A stretch of 35,449 bases of DNA from Lentisphaeria bacterium (GTDB lineage Bacteria > Verrucomicrobiota > Lentisphaeria > Victivallales > UBA1829): NCBI GenBank assembly GCA_003526375.1, contig DPDG01000109.1, forward strand, positions 1 to 35,449. The letters are read 5' to 3'. A program made the position numbers and the translations under genes. Of the stretch, positions 6,509 through 15,042 are shown piece after piece. The number at the start of each line of letters is the position of its first letter. The first letter of the stretch is position 1. The notes beneath the pieces are model-generated. The model ran no database searches, had not been told where the DNA came from, and saw nothing but the letters and a program-made list of their open reading frames with translations.

Positions 6509-9500
6509 ATGATGCCAATGAAAAGACTTCGGACATTTCTGCTGCTCATGATCTTATTGGTTTTGGGGAACGGTGTCTTTGCCGAAAGTTCGAAGAAAGT
6601 TTCAGTCAAACGTATTCTGATCATAGACTCTTTTTCTTCTCTCGATACTTGGACTAATGAACTGAAACAGGGACTGAAAAGTTATCTGAACCGCGATGAT
6701 CAACTTCTGACTACTTTTGAAACCTATGAGCTGGCAGTGCGTTTCAAACCGAATTTCCAGCCGGCGCCGGAAGATATTGCAGCTTTAAAGATAAAACTGA
6801 AAAATTCCGGATATGATATGATTGTCCTGACCAATAATGCCGCGGTTGATCTTTTTTTAAGCGGCAGGCTGGCTGTTCCGGAGAGGATTCCGCTTCTGGC
6901 CGCTTCCTATCACGGACCGTTGCAGGCAAGAATTCCGAAAGGAATGAATATGACGGGCGTGGAAACTCCGAACACGCTTTACAGGAATGTCAAACTCGGC
7001 AGCCAGTTGCTTCCGGACAACCGCCGGGTCACGATTATCGCAGAAGCATCGGCGGATGTTTCCGCGATACAGAAAATATTCAATCGCCAGCGGCAGGAAG
7101 CGTGGGCACGTGATCTGGATATTCACTTTATCAGCGGACGGGATTACACCACACAGGAAATGCTGAACTGCATTGCCGCCCTGCCGTCCACCTCGCTGCT
7201 GGTGTTTCATTCGTGGAACTCACTTCAGGATAAAGAACCGCAGGACTATTTTTCCATATTGCCCCGTATTCGCGAAAAGTTTCAGGGGCTGATCATCAAC
7301 CGCTATCGGGAAATGATCAGCCGTGGAGCTTCCGGGGGCATCATGGTTTCGGGGAATGAGCAAGGACGTCAGGCAGGAAGTCTTGCGCAACGGATATTCA
7401 ACGGAGAACCGGCGGCCTCAATCCCGGTATTGCAGGGGACATTTCATTCCGTATTTGATTATCCCTCATTGCAGAGAGCCGGTATTGATCCAAAGCGGCT
7501 TCCTCCGGGAACAGAACTGACGAATCCCCCGGTGGATTTCATTACCCGTTATCAGGTCGAGATCATTTCTGTCCTGGCTGCAATCGGCCTGTTGCTGTTG
7601 CTGCTCCTGTTCCGCCAGGTCACTCTGGGACGGATGAAAAAAAGGATTGCTGTGCTCTTCCACAATCTGCCGTTGCGAATCTGTGTCGTAAACCGGTCCG
7701 GTCAGATTCTGTTTCAGCATCTTCCTCATGAAATGCCGTATCAGGAATGGAATGGCGCTTACAATATAAAACAGCTTACTGGCAAGATGCAGCAGGAGTT
7801 TTCCATCTGGGTTCAGGAGGTTTTCCAGACAGGGCGGCGTATGGAAAAGGATTATGAACTTGATGGAAAATACCGGCATGTCGAATTCATTCCACTTTCG
7901 GGGAACAACTCATTTCACGAAGATGTCGTGATGTGGATTTCCAGCGATCAGACCGAACTGCACCATGCCCATCGGGAAGTGTCACGTATTGCGGAACAAT
8001 TCCGTCTGACGCTGGAATCCATTGGCGATGGCGTCATTGCAACCGATAAGGAAGAACGGATTACCCTGCTGAATCCGGTGGCGATCCATATGACCGGTTA
8101 TGACATTGAAGAAGCGCGCGGCAAGAGACTGAATGAAATTTTCAACATTATCAGTTATATTGACGGTAAGCAGGTGGAATCGCCTTTAACCAAGGCGCTT
8201 TCAACCGGGAAGATTGTCGAACTTGCCAATCATACCGATCTTATCGCGAGGAACGGCACTTCCAGGCATATTGCGGACAGTGCGGCGCCGATTCGGGATA
8301 TGGAAGGGAAAATCATCGGCGGAGTACTGGTGTTTCGCGATGTTACGGACGAGTATAACAAACGGGATCGTCTGCGCGCCAACAGCGTCATCCTTGCCAA
8401 TGCGGCGAAGATTGCAAAATTTTTCTACTTTCAATGTGACAGCGACGGCCGGCTGACAGCGCTTTCCGAACAGAACTATCGACCGTTCCGGGAAGGTTGC
8501 CGGATGTTGTTGACGGAATGGCTTGCACCGGACAATCAGGAAGATTTCGATCGAAACTGGAAGCGTTTTCTTCTGGACGGTATTGCGGATGCCGCGCGGT
8601 GTTTTTCGGAGGTATTTGCATCAGGGGAACGCTATTTTGAACTCCGGGCGGAAAAATCGGTTAATGAGATCAACGGAAAATGGGAAATCTGCGGTGTCGT
8701 CCAGGACATCACGGAATTGTCCGAACAGCAGAAAAAACTGCAACAGGCGCTGGAACAGGCACAGGCGGCAGATCGTGCCAAAAGTTATTTCCTGGCAACA
8801 GTGAGCCATGAACTCCGGACACCGTTGAATGCGGTAATCGGTTTCAGCGAACTGCTGCAGGGAACGGATATTGACCCTCAGGAGCGGCAGGAATATCTCA
8901 ACTCCATAAATTGTGCGGGCAATGCGCTGCTTGATCTGGTCAACGACGTTCTGGATCTTTCCAGGCTGGAGGCGGATCAGATGGAGCTGGATTATCAGCC
9001 TGTTGATCTGAAACGGTTAATCCGGGAAATCGTCGGCGTTTTCCGGTTGAAAGCTGTAGAAAAGAATCTCTCTTTGCAGGTTACTTATGCGGACTTGCCG
9101 TCGATTGTCTATCTGGATAATCTGCGAATCAGGCAGGTCTTGCTGAACCTGACGGGCAATGCCTTGAAATTTACTCATCGCGGAGGAGTAAGCGTTTCCG
9201 TAATATTCCACTTTGCCGGAGAAGCCAAATGCGGCACGTTGACTTTTGACATCACCGATACGGGGATTGGAATTTCTCCGGAAAAGATATCGCAGATATT
9301 CGAGCCATTCGTTCAGGACAGCGGCACCCGGGGAACTCGTGTTTACGAAGGGTCCGGTCTTGGCCTGGCAATTTCCAAGCGGCTGGTGGAAAAGATGGGC
9401 GGGAAGCTTTCCGTCGTGAGCAGCCCCGGAAAAGGCAGTACATTCACTGTGAAACTGGAAAATGTAAAATACCAGTTTCTTACTCCCGGCGAAGCGGCAA

Positions 9501-9907
9501 CGCTCGGACTTGAGACTGAGTGCCTGAATTCTCCCTCCTCGCAAGGCATTCATGCTCTGCTGGTGGATGATGTGCCGATGAATCTGAAAGTTCTTCAGGC
9601 CATGCTGAAAAAACTGGATGTCAATTGCGTCCTTGCGGAATCTGCCGAGAAAGCTCTTGAGATTTTACAGCAGGGATGGCAGTTCGATATCATTCTGACA
9701 GATTTGTGGATGCCAGGGCTATCGGGAAGTGCATTTGCCGACCTGTTGAAAAGAAATGAGCAGACCGCCGGAATTCCTGTCGTTGCTGTGACTGCGGATA
9801 CTCAGATCACGTCAGAAGATGCACAGAAATTCCGGCAGGTACTGACAAAGCCGATCACAAGGCAGGCGCTGATAGACGCATTCAGAGCCAACGGGTTGAA
9901 TATCTGA
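6509..9907 (+). CDS. Hybrid sensor histidine kinase with periplasmic binding-protein-like sensor
   Basis: The 1132-residue protein combines a signal peptide or first membrane segment (FLLLMILLVLGNGVFA), a periplasmic domain resembling ABC-type substrate-binding proteins (about 30-345), and a membrane helix at about 350-370. PAS-type domains follow in the cytoplasm (the clearest at about 500-615, NPVAIHMTGYDIEEARGKRL; another at about 620-735) and a short coiled coil. The HisKA box has H767 (SHELRTPLNAVIGF). The ATPase domain shows an N box (NLTGNALKF), DTGIGI and GSGLGLAI. The C-terminal receiver has phospho-acceptor D1065 in ILTDLWMPG. AAAAGGAC precedes the start; ATG 6512 is equally possible. 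There is no separate response regulator next to it, so the phosphate must pass to a distant partner. The ligand is probably a small solute or sugar, by inference from the sensor type. Confidence 0.92.
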   Translation: MMPMKRLRTFLLLMILLVLGNGVFAESSKKVSVKRILIIDSFSSLDTWTNELKQGLKSYLNRDDQLLTTFETYELAVRFKPNFQPAPEDIAALKIKLKNSGYDMIVLTNNAAVDLFLSGRLAVPERIPLLAASYHGPLQARIPKGMNMTGVETPNTLYRNVKLGSQLLPDNRRVTIIAEASADVSAIQKIFNRQRQEAWARDLDIHFISGRDYTTQEMLNCIAALPSTSLLVFHSWNSLQDKEPQDYFSILPRIREKFQGLIINRYREMISRGASGGIMVSGNEQGRQAGSLAQRIFNGEPAASIPVLQGTFHSVFDYPSLQRAGIDPKRLPPGTELTNPPVDFITRYQVEIISVLAAIGLLLLLLLFRQVTLGRMKKRIAVLFHNLPLRICVVNRSGQILFQHLPHEMPYQEWNGAYNIKQLTGKMQQEFSIWVQEVFQTGRRMEKDYELDGKYRHVEFIPLSGNNSFHEDVVMWISSDQTELHHAHREVSRIAEQFRLTLESIGDGVIATDKEERITLLNPVAIHMTGYDIEEARGKRLNEIFNIISYIDGKQVESPLTKALSTGKIVELANHTDLIARNGTSRHIADSAAPIRDMEGKIIGGVLVFRDVTDEYNKRDRLRANSVILANAAKIAKFFYFQCDSDGRLTALSEQNYRPFREGCRMLLTEWLAPDNQEDFDRNWKRFLLDGIADAARCFSEVFASGERYFELRAEKSVNEINGKWEICGVVQDITELSEQQKKLQQALEQAQAADRAKSYFLATVSHELRTPLNAVIGFSELLQGTDIDPQERQEYLNSINCAGNALLDLVNDVLDLSRLEADQMELDYQPVDLKRLIREIVGVFRLKAVEKNLSLQVTYADLPSIVYLDNLRIRQVLLNLTGNALKFTHRGGVSVSVIFHFAGEAKCGTLTFDITDTGIGISPEKISQIFEPFVQDSGTRGTRVYEGSGLGLAISKRLVEKMGGKLSVVSSPGKGSTFTVKLENVKYQFLTPGEAATLGLETECLNSPSSQGIHALLVDDVPMNLKVLQAMLKKLDVNCVLAESAEKALEILQQGWQFDIILTDLWMPGLSGSAFADLLKRNEQTAGIPVVAVTADTQITSEDAQKFRQVLTKPITRQALIDAFRANGLNI

Positions 9908-10015
9908 ATGTTTCTGAGAGAAATCTCCTGCGGAGGGCGTGTCAGCTTTCTTATGATTGCAGGATTCTTCAGCTATGATAAGGTCAGATGAAATTTTCCT
10001 GATTGCATTGATTCC

Positions 10016-10054
10016 CGGCACGGAAACTTCAGTTGGGAATATGTTTCCGTGCCG
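10016..10054. terminator. 12-bp perfect hairpin between convergent genes
   Basis: CGGCACGGAAAC (10016-10027) and GTTTCCGTGCCG (10043-10054) form a perfect 12-bp stem with a 15-base loop. It lies between the end of the sensor kinase and the end of the minus-strand operon, where transcripts from both sides should stop. No T-run follows directly on either strand, so it may be an unusual terminator, a 3'-end stabiliser or a repeat. The arm sequence recurs at about 10072-10089 and 16086-16101. Confidence 0.5.
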
Positions 10055-10171
10055 TTGCCATGCAAAAAAGTACGGAACGGCACGGAAGACTCAATACCGG
10101 AATCATTGATCGTGTGATATCAAGCTGAAAATGTTTCCGGATTTCCCTCTCACCGTTAACGGTATCCGGAG

Positions 10172-13021
10172 TTATTTTTCACGGTAATCCACAGTAACCC
10201 GTCTGATCTTGCCGTGAAACCAGCCTTTTTTACCGCCGCCGACGGCAGTGACGGTATCATACAGGCCAGGGCAACCGCATTTTGCCGAGAATGTTTTTCC
10301 ATTGAGTTCCAGAGTCAGATGGTCCAGACCGTAATACAGTTTCAGGGTACACCATTCGCCTGCCGGAAGTTGCAGTCCGGTCTGGTGGCGGTAGGTACGC
10401 AGAGTATCCGTTGTGATTTCTGTTGCAATCCTGCCGTTTTCAGCCCAGACTTTCAGAAGTCCGGGGCTGCTGGCGCAGTTGTCAAGAATCGTCTGAACCC
10501 CTTTGCTGTCTGTTTGCATGAGTTCAATCGAGACTGTGAATGCCGTTCTGCGTGAGATGACGCCGACAGGCAGAGCGAGATGCTGCCCGATTCTTGTCAG
10601 GTTCCATGCTCCGTCTTTCAGGTCAACGGATGCAGTTTCCGCATTTTTCGGAAAATCTGACATGGTAATGAACACTGTGCTGTCACGGCGGGCGCCGAAA
10701 CGTCCGCTTGTCTGGGCGGCATAACCGCCTGCCATTCCCCAGTAGCGGCGTCCTGCTTCTGCCCGGAGCGCTGTTCCCGCTGAAGAATCGAAGCGGTAAT
10801 CAAAAACGGGGATCATGGTTTCCGGCATTTTCAGAACGGCTGGTTGCCCGGTTGTTTCGGAATATACTTTGATCCGGCCTGTTTTTTTCCCGTTTTTTGC
10901 CATCGCGACCGGGGCGCTCCGCCAGAACTTGCCGGATTCCGTGAGAACCTGCAGATGGATCACGGAATTTCTGCTTTGCGGTGTAAGCTCCGTTGCAAAT
11001 GCTGTTGAGTTGCATTTCAATTTCACCGGCTGAAGCGTCTGGAAATCCTGCCGGGAGACAGACATGACCGGGATTGATTTTCCCGGTACGCCGAATACGC
11101 CGACGGAAAGAACCTGCGCCAGCGGCAGATCCTGATGGAAGAAGCCGGGAACCCGAATCTGAAGGACTGCATTTTCCGCATCTGCCGCCGGAATGGAGAA
11201 GAAGAAACGGTTTGCTTCGAGTTTCTGAACCTTGCGGAACTTCAGGCTGTTTTTCCGGAGCTCTTTTCCCATGACACTCGGCCAGGTGAAAGTGGTATCC
11301 TCCATCCAGAGCACATCATCCGAACCGGTGACAGTGAAACTGCCGTCAAGTACATGGCTGAATCTGCCGATGTTCTGAAGATGGATGCAGAATACTTTCC
11401 TGTCTGCGGATTCCTTCCAGTAGGGTTTTCCGTCACGGGTTGCCGCATAGACCGGCATATTGTCGTCCAGCAGTTCTGCATAAGCTATCGGTTCTTTTGC
11501 ATCGAAAGAGACACGGAAACGGTTGCCGGCATCCACAGTGAACTTGACTTCCGGCGCATTGATCAGGTCACGCAGCGGCTGCTTGACGAACTGGTAGTCA
11601 CTGTTTGATACCGGTTCGATCTTGATATACTGGAGACCGTCTCTGTAAACAGTTTTCCTTCCGTTGCGTGTCACTTCAAGCTCCGGTCGGACGAAAGTCA
11701 GTCCTGCCCAGGATTCCGTCGGCAGGGCAAAGCGGTAATCCTCCATCTTTTTCCCGGAGAACGTGACAGGTGCGGACTGGTGAAGAATGCGTCCATCCGG
11801 GGCTTTCAGGAGAAAGCGCACCTGTACCGTTCCGGCGGGATCGGGAAGGGAAACCAGTTCAAATTCCGGTTTTTCACCGGGGACGACAACTTTTCTGGTA
11901 CTGATGATCAGGTTCGGAACCGTCTTGTCATCATGGGGCAGCTCCGGAGAGAGGCCGCGGAATACTCGTGTCAGGCGCATGAACGAGGACATATTATATA
12001 CTGTGGGGCGCAGGCTTGTGTTTTCGTTCTGCTCATCCCATTCCGGTATCACGATGATATCCGGATTCACGGCAAGGGCGGCATTCATCGTTTCCCGGTA
12101 GCACCATGTTCCATAACTGCCGCGGATATACCCGACCCTGCTTGCATTTTCATGCCCGATACGTGCCGCAATCGCGAAAAGTTTGTCTTTGAATTCCGGC
12201 TCGCACATGACTTCCGACGCGATACGGATCATATATTTGAAAAAAGCAATATCCGTATGGCGGTCGGCATTGGAACGGACCGGAGCACAGGCAAGGTAAA
12301 GCCCGCCTGCCACCCGGGCATAGGAACGGAAATGTTCTTTCAGTTTTTCAGTCCATTCTTCCGTAACGTTTCCATTTTTCGCCTCATATTCGTCCCGCCA
12401 GCGATACCATGCGCGGCCGCATGGCCTTTCCAGAAGGGGCAGGAAGACAAAAACATCGCCTTCTGTCCGTCTGTAATCATCCAGAAGCGCTTTCCAGAAT
12501 TCCGGAGGGCGGTCATCGGCATTATAGCTGGATATTACTGTCTTTCCTTTATATTTCAGTGTAATCCTGCTTTTTGCCGCGGAAAGGAAGACTGCATCCG
12601 TGAATTTGCGCATTGTGGCAAGAGATTCCGGTGAATCATAAATGCCGGTTCCCGTGGCATAGATTTCCGGCAAGAGCGTGAACGATGGAATCTGCGCCTT
12701 TTCCAGCTGCCGGATCAGCGCCGGTGTTCCTTTGCCGTAAAGACTTGCCAGCCCGTCCAGTCCGTACATGGCGGTGTTTCTTCCCATGGCTTGCAGGGCT
12801 TTGATGGATGTCGTCCCGGAAGGATGCGGGTCATTGAGTTCCGGATCGACAAGCAATGGGCGGTCTGCCCACCTGCCGCCATAGTTGAGAACGGGATTAT
12901 AGTGATACTGCCCCCGGGAAAATATCATTGTCCGCGGATATTTCCTCTGATATTTCGCCGGTGTGTCTGCCGGGAGAAGAAACGGCAGGCAAAACAGCAA
13001 CAGCGGTATTTTTTTCAGCAT
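10172..13021 (-). CDS. Secreted glycoside hydrolase-like protein (GH71/GH99-like barrel) with LamG-like tail
   Basis: The 949-residue protein starts with a signal peptide (KKIPLLLFCLPFLLPA). Residues about 30-360 resemble a TIM-barrel hydrolase: MIFSRGQYHYNPVLNYGGRW at 32-51, SSYNADDRPPEFW at 164-176, and an acidic cluster IPEWDEQNENT at 325-335, placed like the catalytic end of GH71/GH99-like barrels. The middle third is beta-rich and Ig-like. Residues about 740-945 look like a LamG/concanavalin-type module (FDYRFDSSAGTALRAEAG ... TLKLYYGLDHLTLELNGK). It follows a pseudopilin gene with only 4 bases between them and closes the operon. It probably degrades or binds an extracellular glycan. The family assignment is tentative and the substrate unknown. 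Confidence 0.65.
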   Translation of the reverse strand: MLKKIPLLLFCLPFLLPADTPAKYQRKYPRTMIFSRGQYHYNPVLNYGGRWADRPLLVDPELNDPHPSGTTSIKALQAMGRNTAMYGLDGLASLYGKGTPALIRQLEKAQIPSFTLLPEIYATGTGIYDSPESLATMRKFTDAVFLSAAKSRITLKYKGKTVISSYNADDRPPEFWKALLDDYRRTEGDVFVFLPLLERPCGRAWYRWRDEYEAKNGNVTEEWTEKLKEHFRSYARVAGGLYLACAPVRSNADRHTDIAFFKYMIRIASEVMCEPEFKDKLFAIAARIGHENASRVGYIRGSYGTWCYRETMNAALAVNPDIIVIPEWDEQNENTSLRPTVYNMSSFMRLTRVFRGLSPELPHDDKTVPNLIISTRKVVVPGEKPEFELVSLPDPAGTVQVRFLLKAPDGRILHQSAPVTFSGKKMEDYRFALPTESWAGLTFVRPELEVTRNGRKTVYRDGLQYIKIEPVSNSDYQFVKQPLRDLINAPEVKFTVDAGNRFRVSFDAKEPIAYAELLDDNMPVYAATRDGKPYWKESADRKVFCIHLQNIGRFSHVLDGSFTVTGSDDVLWMEDTTFTWPSVMGKELRKNSLKFRKVQKLEANRFFFSIPAADAENAVLQIRVPGFFHQDLPLAQVLSVGVFGVPGKSIPVMSVSRQDFQTLQPVKLKCNSTAFATELTPQSRNSVIHLQVLTESGKFWRSAPVAMAKNGKKTGRIKVYSETTGQPAVLKMPETMIPVFDYRFDSSAGTALRAEAGRRYWGMAGGYAAQTSGRFGARRDSTVFITMSDFPKNAETASVDLKDGAWNLTRIGQHLALPVGVISRRTAFTVSIELMQTDSKGVQTILDNCASSPGLLKVWAENGRIATEITTDTLRTYRHQTGLQLPAGEWCTLKLYYGLDHLTLELNGKTFSAKCGCPGLYDTVTAVGGGKKGWFHGKIRRVTVDYREK

Positions 13022-13025
13022 GGAG

Positions 13026-13787
13026 TCATTCTCCTTTTGTCGCGTTGAAATAATGGCGGATTGTTGCTGCGTCGCCTTTCTGGATGATCTCGTTCGGTTT
13101 TTCCTGCAAGGTCACATGTCCGTCGCTCCAGAGGATTACCGCACTGCCCCCGTGACAGGGATTGATCCGGTTGGAACGGTTGGAGACGATATTTCCGCTG
13201 ATCAGGTGTCTGCCGAAACTGTTTGTTTTCCCGCCATTCCAGGCATCCGCCGCCATGATTTTGCCGGCAGGATTTTTGATGTCGGCAAGTTTCATGGTCA
13301 CAAGTTCTTTTGCATTTCCGGAATGCCAGTTGCCGAAGTTCCCTGCAATATATTCGTGGTTGATCCCGTAGTTGATGAAGCGGTAACGTTCCAGGTATTT
13401 CTGCGGCTGGCTGATGCAGGTTTCCGTGCCATTCATACGGGAGCGCTGTTCTCCGAGAGTTCCCTTGAACAGCGGTGCGGCTGCCGGGCAGAAATAAGAA
13501 ACGTTGTCTTTCAGAAACTGCCCGCTGCTCAGGGCGGACGCCCATGTTACGCGGGTTGCATTGCTGCCGCCTTCTCCCAGTTCATAATCCACATACGGGG
13601 CATGGCCGCCGTAAGCGGGGGCATAAGCGTAAAGAGCAATGGAAATCTGTTTCTGATTATTCATACAGGCTGTGACTGTGGTTTCCGTGACGGACTTTGC
13701 GTACAGCGCGGGCAGCATCAGCGCCATTGCCAGAAGCGGAATTGCCGATACGATCAGTTCTGCAAGAGTGAAATTCTGTTTTTTCAT
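13026..13787 (-). CDS. Pseudopilin-like protein with H-x9-DG motif
   Basis: The 253-residue product has a type IV prepilin leader: KKQN then FTLAELIVSAIPLLAMALML, with Glu at +5 of the mature form. Residue -1 is Asn rather than the usual Gly. The hydrophobic stretch is more divergent than in its neighbours. The globular part ends in HGGSAVILWSDGHV, the H-x9-DG motif of the large pseudopilin families of Planctomycetes, Verrucomicrobia and Lentisphaerae. It is clearly paralogous to the protein at 15043-16041 (shared CxNNQKQI, RVTW, RFINYGIN and NPAGK segments). Such proteins presumably join a type II-secretion-like pilus in the envelope. The 4-base gap to the secreted hydrolase-like gene downstream suggests the two are made together. 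Confidence 0.85.
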   Translation of the reverse strand: MKKQNFTLAELIVSAIPLLAMALMLPALYAKSVTETTVTACMNNQKQISIALYAYAPAYGGHAPYVDYELGEGGSNATRVTWASALSSGQFLKDNVSYFCPAAAPLFKGTLGEQRSRMNGTETCISQPQKYLERYRFINYGINHEYIAGNFGNWHSGNAKELVTMKLADIKNPAGKIMAADAWNGGKTNSFGRHLISGNIVSNRSNRINPCHGGSAVILWSDGHVTLQEKPNEIIQKGDAATIRHYFNATKGE

Positions 13788-13819
13788 TTTGTCTTTTCCT
13801 TATCTGTTTTCAGGTTCTG

Positions 13820-15025
13820 TCATGATAAAAGTTCTTTCAGAAATACGACGCGGTTTTCTTCGCGGGAGAGTTCCGCCGCTTCTCCGATGGCAGTGGAAAG
13901 CATTCCCTGTTCGATGGTGGAGCGGTTGGATTCCAGTCCCTGAATAGTGCGCAGGAAGCTTTCCACCAGACGCGGATCCGCTCCCGCGTGTCCCCCGAGA
14001 TTGATCGCGGGAATCTCATAAACGATCTTTTCGCCGCCCCATCTTTTCGTGACGGTGATTGTGCGTCCGGAAAGGCTCAGCGTTGCCAGTCCGTGTGTCC
14101 CGACAACCGTGTAGAAACGGTCTGACATGCCGGCAACGAAACACTCCATGTGGCATGCCCTTGCTCCGTTTTCATATTCCACGACGGCGAATCCGTTGTC
14201 ATGTACGCTCAGATCGGAAAGATACATGCAGCTGTCCTTGACATATCCGTCTTTTTTCTGGGCTTCTTTTCCCCATTCTTCGCCCTGCCGGGGAGAGGCG
14301 TCTTTGCAGAGTCCGTTCTTCGCATAACGGCATTCCGCACATGCGGGTCCCGGCGCCTTTCCTTTCTCCGGAGTAAAAGGGAAACCGTCCGGGGTAAAGA
14401 CATTCATACCGGCAAAAGCCGTAACCTTGCGCGGAGTCGGAAAACCGAGAATCCAGTTGAAGATATCAAAATCATGACTGCCTTTATGAATCCAGAGTCC
14501 GCCGCTGGAACTTTTTCTGCCGTTCCAGCGTGCCATGTAAGTCCGTCCGCCGTCATAAAACTCCCGGTTTTCGATCAGAAACACTTTGCCGAGCACACCT
14601 TCGTCCACGATTTCTTTCAGTTTCACCAGCAGAGGCGCATGACGGAGATTGAATCCCATCATTACGGTTTTTCCGCTTTTTTCCGCTTCCCGGATAATGT
14701 GTTTGCAGCCTTTGACGCTTGTTGCGAGAGGCTTGTCGATCAGGACATTGACCTTGTGTTTCAGAGCTGTGACCGCACATTCCTCATGCGCGGCATCCGG
14801 CGTGGTGATGATGACCGCATCCGGTTTTTCTTTTTTCAGCATCTGTTTCAGGTCAGCATAAAAGACCGGAACGTTCAGTTTTTCCGCCGCGAGTCTGCCT
14901 CTTACTTCATTGATGTCGCAGATTGCACTGATGGTGCAGTCCCGACGGCTTGCCAGATGTTTTCCAAAACAGGATATTCCGCGGCCGCCTGCACCGACAA
15001 TGGCGACATTCAGTTTTTTCTTCAT
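13820..15025 (-). CDS. Gfo/Idh/MocA-family NAD(P)-dependent oxidoreductase
   Basis: The 401-residue cytosolic enzyme has an N-terminal Rossmann fold with GAGGRG at 11-16, the DKPLA motif at 97-101 (the family EKP lysine, K98) and GSHDFDIFNWI (181-191), containing the conserved His of the C-terminal substrate domain. This family oxidises or epimerises sugars, inositols and related polyols using NAD(P). Unusually, three cysteines in CAECRYAKNGLC (228-239) sit in a loop and may form a small metal site. The gene starts 17 bases after the upstream pseudopilin and ends 32 bases before the next. It probably acts on a sugar released from the glycan targeted by the operon; the substrate is unknown. 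Confidence 0.9.
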   Translation of the reverse strand: MKKKLNVAIVGAGGRGISCFGKHLASRRDCTISAICDINEVRGRLAAEKLNVPVFYADLKQMLKKEKPDAVIITTPDAAHEECAVTALKHKVNVLIDKPLATSVKGCKHIIREAEKSGKTVMMGFNLRHAPLLVKLKEIVDEGVLGKVFLIENREFYDGGRTYMARWNGRKSSSGGLWIHKGSHDFDIFNWILGFPTPRKVTAFAGMNVFTPDGFPFTPEKGKAPGPACAECRYAKNGLCKDASPRQGEEWGKEAQKKDGYVKDSCMYLSDLSVHDNGFAVVEYENGARACHMECFVAGMSDRFYTVVGTHGLATLSLSGRTITVTKRWGGEKIVYEIPAINLGGHAGADPRLVESFLRTIQGLESNRSTIEQGMLSTAIGEAAELSREENRVVFLKELLS

Positions 15026-15042
15026 AATACACCTTCCGTTGG

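Noticed and set aside
6509..9907. Sensor kinase as the direct regulator of the adjacent minus-strand operon
   Set aside because: The two units are convergent and the kinase has no DNA-binding domain, so adjacency alone does not support this.
11780..12634. 284-codon plus-strand open frame
   Set aside because: It is antisense to the secreted hydrolase-like gene with no supporting feature.
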